Shown piece after piece: positions 59,997 through 64,000 of a stretch of DNA of 64,000 nucleotides. The translations under genes and the position numbers were made by a program. Position 1 is the stretch's first letter. Every line of letters begins with the position of its first letter. Under the pieces are notes generated by a model, which saw only the letters and a program-made list of their open reading frames with translations, was not told where the DNA came from and made no database searches. Source of the DNA: Heterodera schachtii (Eukaryota; Nematoda; Chromadorea; Rhabditida; Heteroderidae); contig SIJG01000081.1 of NCBI GenBank assembly GCA_023374025.1, forward strand, positions 59,507 through 123,506, given 5' to 3'.

Positions 59997-60460
59997 TATG
60001 CGTCCAATCGACTTTTATGCGTCCAATCGACTCTTATGCGTCCAATCAATTTTTTATGCGTCCCATCATTTTTTATGCGTCCAATAAAATTTTTATGCGT
60101 CCAATCAATTTTTCATTAAAAACCTTTAAACATTTAATTGCACTAAATCCAACTACCAGCTCAAGAAACACATTTTTCTTCATTCAAAAACAGGCAAAGT
60201 TAGCTTTATTTTTCTCTCTTTTCGTAGTCAAAAAGCCGTCATTTATCTCTAAAAAGCTGCCAGCCGTCATTTTCTCTCCGTTCTTCAAAGTGCTATTCAG
60301 AAGATACCACGCAAACGACAAAATTTTTCAGCATATTTTGGAGGAGATGAGACTAAATTACCCCGTATAATTAAAAATTGGGGAATTGTAAAATAGACTA
60401 GAAATGACGCAATATTGTCAATATAATGCAATTAGAATTATAAATTTGATTGGACGCATA
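59997..60460. mobile_element. Repeat-armed element with tatgcgtccaatc units
   Basis: Six units of about 18-22 bp, tatgcgtccaatcnantttt, at 59997-60110 face one inverted unit, gattggacgcata, at 60448-60460. The termini and any target duplication are uncertain. The frame at 60017-60370 starts in the repeats (a repeating MRPI-YASN peptide) and then reads 80 residues of mixed Lys, Phe and Pro sequence with no recognised domain. I treat it as incidental or a possible captured fragment. Confidence 0.65.
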
Positions 60461-60604
60461 AAAAATTTTATGTGTTTTTTTTTTGCTATTTGCATTTCAA
60501 TATATTCGTTCTTTAACTTTTAATTTAGCATTTACATAAAAGAAAAGATTTGACTTATAATATAAATATAATCATAAAATAAAAAAAATGTATTTAAATA
60601 TTAA

Positions 60605-60770
60605 TAAATCACTGATTATATAATAATAAATCCTTATTTATGATTTTATCATTAAAGAATTCTGTAACAAAATTAAATTAAATAAATGTCGCTTTGACAA
60701 AAATAAAAATACTTTTTTTTTGTCAATTATCAGCAGGAGATTATCAACGCTGTTTCTTTATTGAGACATT
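60605..60770 (+). repeat. Diverged repeat, partner at 10270-10400
   Basis: Contains tttatgattttatcattaaa-like DNA, gaattctgtaacaaaattaa and gagattatcaacgctgtttc, matching the 10.3-kb copy with about 50 extra bases in the middle. Confidence 0.55.
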
Positions 60771-61076
60771 TTTGTTTTTATAAAACATTACAAATATAGG
60801 AATAGAAAAAAAATTTTTCGTTGTATTTTTTTTAGATTTTTTATTATTAATAGTATTTTCTAATTTTTATTTACTAATAAAAAATAGTTTGAATAAGAGC
60901 CTCAAAAATATTTCTAAATTAAAAAAATATATTATCATTTATTAATTGATTTGTTCTATTATACATTGAAACGACTTCCTTGCTGTAAACGGGATTTTTA
61001 TTCAATTTAATTAATTATTATAATTTTATTTTGTAAATAGAAAATCAGAAATAACAAAAATTTAAAGATTTAATTT

Positions 61077-61120
61077 AAATCCTTGTATATTGAGATGGGT
61101 CCCACCTAAAATGAGATTTT
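61077..61120 (+). repeat. Island family delta, copy
   Basis: Reads aaatccttgtatattgagat then gggtcccacctaaaatgaga. It lies just upstream of an alpha unit. Confidence 0.6.
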
Positions 61121-61124
61121 TATT

Positions 61125-61468
61125 ATAAAAAGAATAATTCAACGTTCAATTTAAAAAAAAATTTAATTTGAATTTTACAAAATTGACTAAATTATTTTCA
61201 TAAAAAATAATTTTTGTAAAGACAAACAAAATAAAGTTTAATTAAAATATATTTCAGTAGAGTGATTATATTTATATTCAATTAATTAACTTTAATTGTT
61301 ATTAATAATTTTATTTTCCATTTTTGTCTTTTCTATTTTTTTATTATTAAATATATCATTAACCATTTTAAATTTATTAATTAAATTTGTTAGCTCTTAT
61401 CCTCACTTGAGGATTGTCGGAGTGGCGGCTCCTTTCTACCTCACCATCCTTTTAAGAAAATGTTATAA
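61125..61468 (+). repeat. Repeat family alpha, well-preserved copy
   Basis: Near twin of 58095-58416. Its island reads gaggattgtcggagtggcgg then ctcctttctacctcaccatc. The frame at 61296-61535 runs through it but has no counterpart in the other copy and is not supported as a gene. Confidence 0.85.
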
Positions 61469-64000
61469 GTTACATTTAATTTTTGTATTTTTTTTTTATT
61501 ATTTTCGTTCTAAACTATTAGAAATTCATTTTTAGATATTTTTAATTAATAATGTGCGCTTATAATTGCAAAAATTTATTATTAAGGGATAATACAATAG
61601 TATTATCAGAACCTTTTTATATTATAGCGAATATTGACTATTTTATAAAGAATTTATTATTTTCCTTCTATAAATTAATTACATGTTTTAATAATAAAAA
61701 AATTTAATTTTGAATATTAATAAAGTTTTTGATCCATTTATTGTATAATAATAAATTTAATTTTGTTCCTTTATTATTATTTTTTCTGACAATAGAAACT
61801 TTGAATTAAAACATTTCTACAAAATAATTAAATTTTTTAAATTGCGGCAGTTTCACTGACGAAATTTAATATATATTCTCTTTTACTCGCTTATATAATT
61901 CTGTTTACTTATCGGAATAAATTTTTTTTCAAATATTTATAATTTGCAGATCAATCGACTACACAGGTCAATTTGTAGAATTTATTATGTGGAACATATA
62001 ATAATTCTCATGTTTATAAATTAATATTTTATTCACAGTTTTTTTGTTTTGTTTTTTTTAATGTCATTTCGTTTTTTGTTAATTTATTTTAATAAACTTT
62101 CCTTGATTTAATTCGTAATTCAGTATTGATTAGTCTTTTCCTTTGTTTTGATAAGCTTATTTTAAATTTGATATTTTCAAATTAATTTTAAAATAATATT
62201 TATTCTATTTTATATTTATTAATTATCTATTTAATGATAATTTTTTTTTCTTATTTTTTCGATTTAATCTTAGTTCAATAATATTTTGTGCCATCTCTCT
62301 CGTGATCTGTATATTGTATCTTTTTGTATTGTCGAACGTCTCTTTATTTTAGGGTTACCCTTTGTACTTACGAAATTTTTATCGAAAAAGATAATTATTA
62401 ATTTTTATTTTTAAATTAATTTTTTAAATATTTTAACTTAACATATTTCATTCAATTATGTTATAATTTTTTTTTCTTGTGTAATAGATAGGCAATATCA
62501 AGTTCATGGGGACTACTGGCATTTACATAAATAAAAATTATTTTATTTTTTTAATTGAAAAATAAATAGATATATATATTCATTTTATTTTAAATTTCAC
62601 TCAGTAATTACGTCTCAACTTAAAACTGCTTATTATTCGTGTTAATTAATTATATAAATTATATTTATTCAATAAAAGCATATGGGTTTATTCTATTTTG
62701 CATTTGCAATTTGTATATAATATATATATACTTATTTTATTTTTTCTATTTTTCTTCCCATTGGGTTTGAATTGTAAAAAATTTTTTATTTTAACTTTGT
62801 GAATGATCAATTTTAAAATAACTGTTCATTTAATAATAATTTCTTCTGATAAAATTTTTTGTTCAATATAAATTTTATTTAAGTTTTGAATTATATTTCG
62901 AATTGTTTTTAATTGATAATATATAATATTTAAAAAAAATTTAAATTAAATTTAAATTAAATTATTTTATTGCCCGAAGTTAACCGTTAAATGATCATTA
63001 GTGTCTGCCATAGTTTTAAATAGGAGATGATTTTTTCTCTGCATTCTCTTCTATTTTTGTGGTTCATCTCTATTTTTGACACTGTGTGGGCAAAACCAAT
63101 GTAATTTTGTCGAGTTTTGGACCAAGTTTAAATATTTAAATTATTATTAATTAATTTTTTTTCTTTTAAATCCTCAAATGTTGCGCCACGTTAAATGATC
63201 AACTAAAAGAATAATTTTCATATTAATATTGTATTTTTTTTTGCTTTATTAAGGTGCATAAATAATTTGATTTTTTAAATCCCTGAATATTGAGAATGGT
63301 CCCCACCGGCTTTAATTGTTTTTATTTTATAAATTATTTGTATATTTCTATTTTTTATATATTTCAATAAATCTTATCATAAAAAATTATTTCATTATAT
63401 ATTTTTATTTAATTTCCTATCAAAATCACGGCAATCATCAGACTTAATCAAATTTATCGTCTGTAGAGGACCAACAATATTTTATCATTCGGTTTTATAT
63501 GGTGCTTTTTTCAATATTCTAAATGATTATTTTCATTGCAACAATACTTTTTTTCATTATTTTTGAATTTAAATTTAATTATTTTAAAATAAATTCTATT
63601 TATTAATGGATTATTTGGTCTTTTATGCGCAATTTTTTATTGTCATGTGAAACAGTTTCATTTTTTCTGTTTTAAAAATACGCCAATAATGAAGAGCTCA
63701 ATGGCCACGAATGGATTTATATTTTTTCATTAAATTTGTTGAAAGGTTTTCCAAAATATTTTAGTAATTTGCTTATTATTTTTTTATTAGTCAATTAAAT
63801 TTTTTGTATTTGATTTGTTTTTGTTACGACTATTAATATTTATGAGTGTAATTTTTATGTTTTTATTTTCATAATTATCAGTTTTTAGGTATATTAATTA
63901 TATATATATATATTTCATTGCTTCTCTATTGGTATTTTTTGTTTAATTTTTGTCGTTAAATTCTTTTTTCATGTAAAAAGGAACTTTTAAATGATTTTTT
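61469..64000. other. AT-rich mosaic, no gene
   Basis: 61608-61700 matches 35505-35600. 62285-62352 is a weak beta relative and 62465-62535 a gamma relative. 63033-63120 is a GC-richer stretch (ctctgcattctcttctattt, then gacactgtgtgggcaaaacc). 63273-63318 is a delta copy and 63425-63475 an island (caatcatcagacttaatc). A short (AT)n run lies at 63897-63912. No credible gene was found. Confidence 0.55.
63273..63318 (+). repeat. Island family delta, copy
   Basis: Reads aaatccctgaatattgagaa then tggtccccaccggctttaat, the closest match to the 40.47-kb copy. Confidence 0.6.

Noticed and set aside
60017..60370. A 117-codon gene
   Set aside because: Its first third is a translation of the tatgcgtccaatc repeats, and the rest has no recognisable domain. 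It is kept only as a note under the element.
63645..63660. tgaaacag on the + strand, the complement of the C. elegans piRNA upstream motif ctgtttca
   Set aside because: A single occurrence is expected by chance in 64 kb. The motif is not repeated near the islands, and the organism is not established.

Overview
This 64-kb window looks like a very AT-rich (roughly four-fifths A+T by eye), gene-poor stretch of a eukaryotic nuclear genome. No rRNA, canonical tRNA, prokaryotic operon or confident protein-coding gene is visible. Every open frame is short, and most arise from T-rich low-complexity DNA or from transposon repeats. Non-autonomous DNA transposons with metazoan hAT and Tc1/mariner hallmarks, a pervasive T-rich strand bias, and scattered splice-site-like motifs suggest an invertebrate. 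A compact AT-rich nematode such as a root-knot nematode would fit, but that identification is a guess and not something I can prove from the sequence.

Layout. 0-6.4 kb is a T-rich desert with short GC-richer islands that recur elsewhere in the window. 6.4-13.5 kb is a transposon cluster: a fold-back element (6.75-7.26 kb), four non-autonomous hAT-type elements with 8-bp target-site duplications (7489-8111, 8732-9608, 10775-11853, 12626-13487), and an older palindromic element (about 10505-12254) that one of them has split. 13.5-25 kb is diverged repeat mosaic with transposon remnants at 16.9, 19.8-20.4, 21.8 and 24.7 kb. 25.3-32.8 kb is A-rich on the + strand, as if inverted relative to its surroundings, and contains another transposon remnant (30.3-30.9 kb). 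32.9-33.5 kb is a GC-richer triplet-repeat island with a possible exon. 34.3-34.9 kb is a fifth hAT-type element. 36.6-37.7 kb is a composite element with GC-rich arms that encloses a short coding-looking segment. 41.07-41.64 kb is a palindromic element with two inverted tRNA-like sequences. 42.8-43.0 kb is a hAT end fragment, followed by a second A-rich block at 43.2-44.4 kb. 48875-50016 is a 1.14-kb hairpin with Tc1/mariner-type ends. 60.0-60.5 kb is another repeat-armed element.

Three patterns stand out. First, several hAT-type elements share one plan: a short inverted repeat, low-complexity arms private to each element, a GC-rich hairpin core common to elements with different ends, and a tRNA-like sequence with Pol III A/B-box similarity. 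Second, the desert is a mosaic of diverged repeat families (at least 15 pairs or groups located by eye) in which conserved AT-rich frames surround short GC-richer segments that differ from copy to copy. Third, T-rich and A-rich strand blocks imply that most repeat units lie in one orientation, with two inverted tracts. The role of the variable islands (decayed micro-exons, small RNA loci, or remnants of older elements) is not settled by the sequence.
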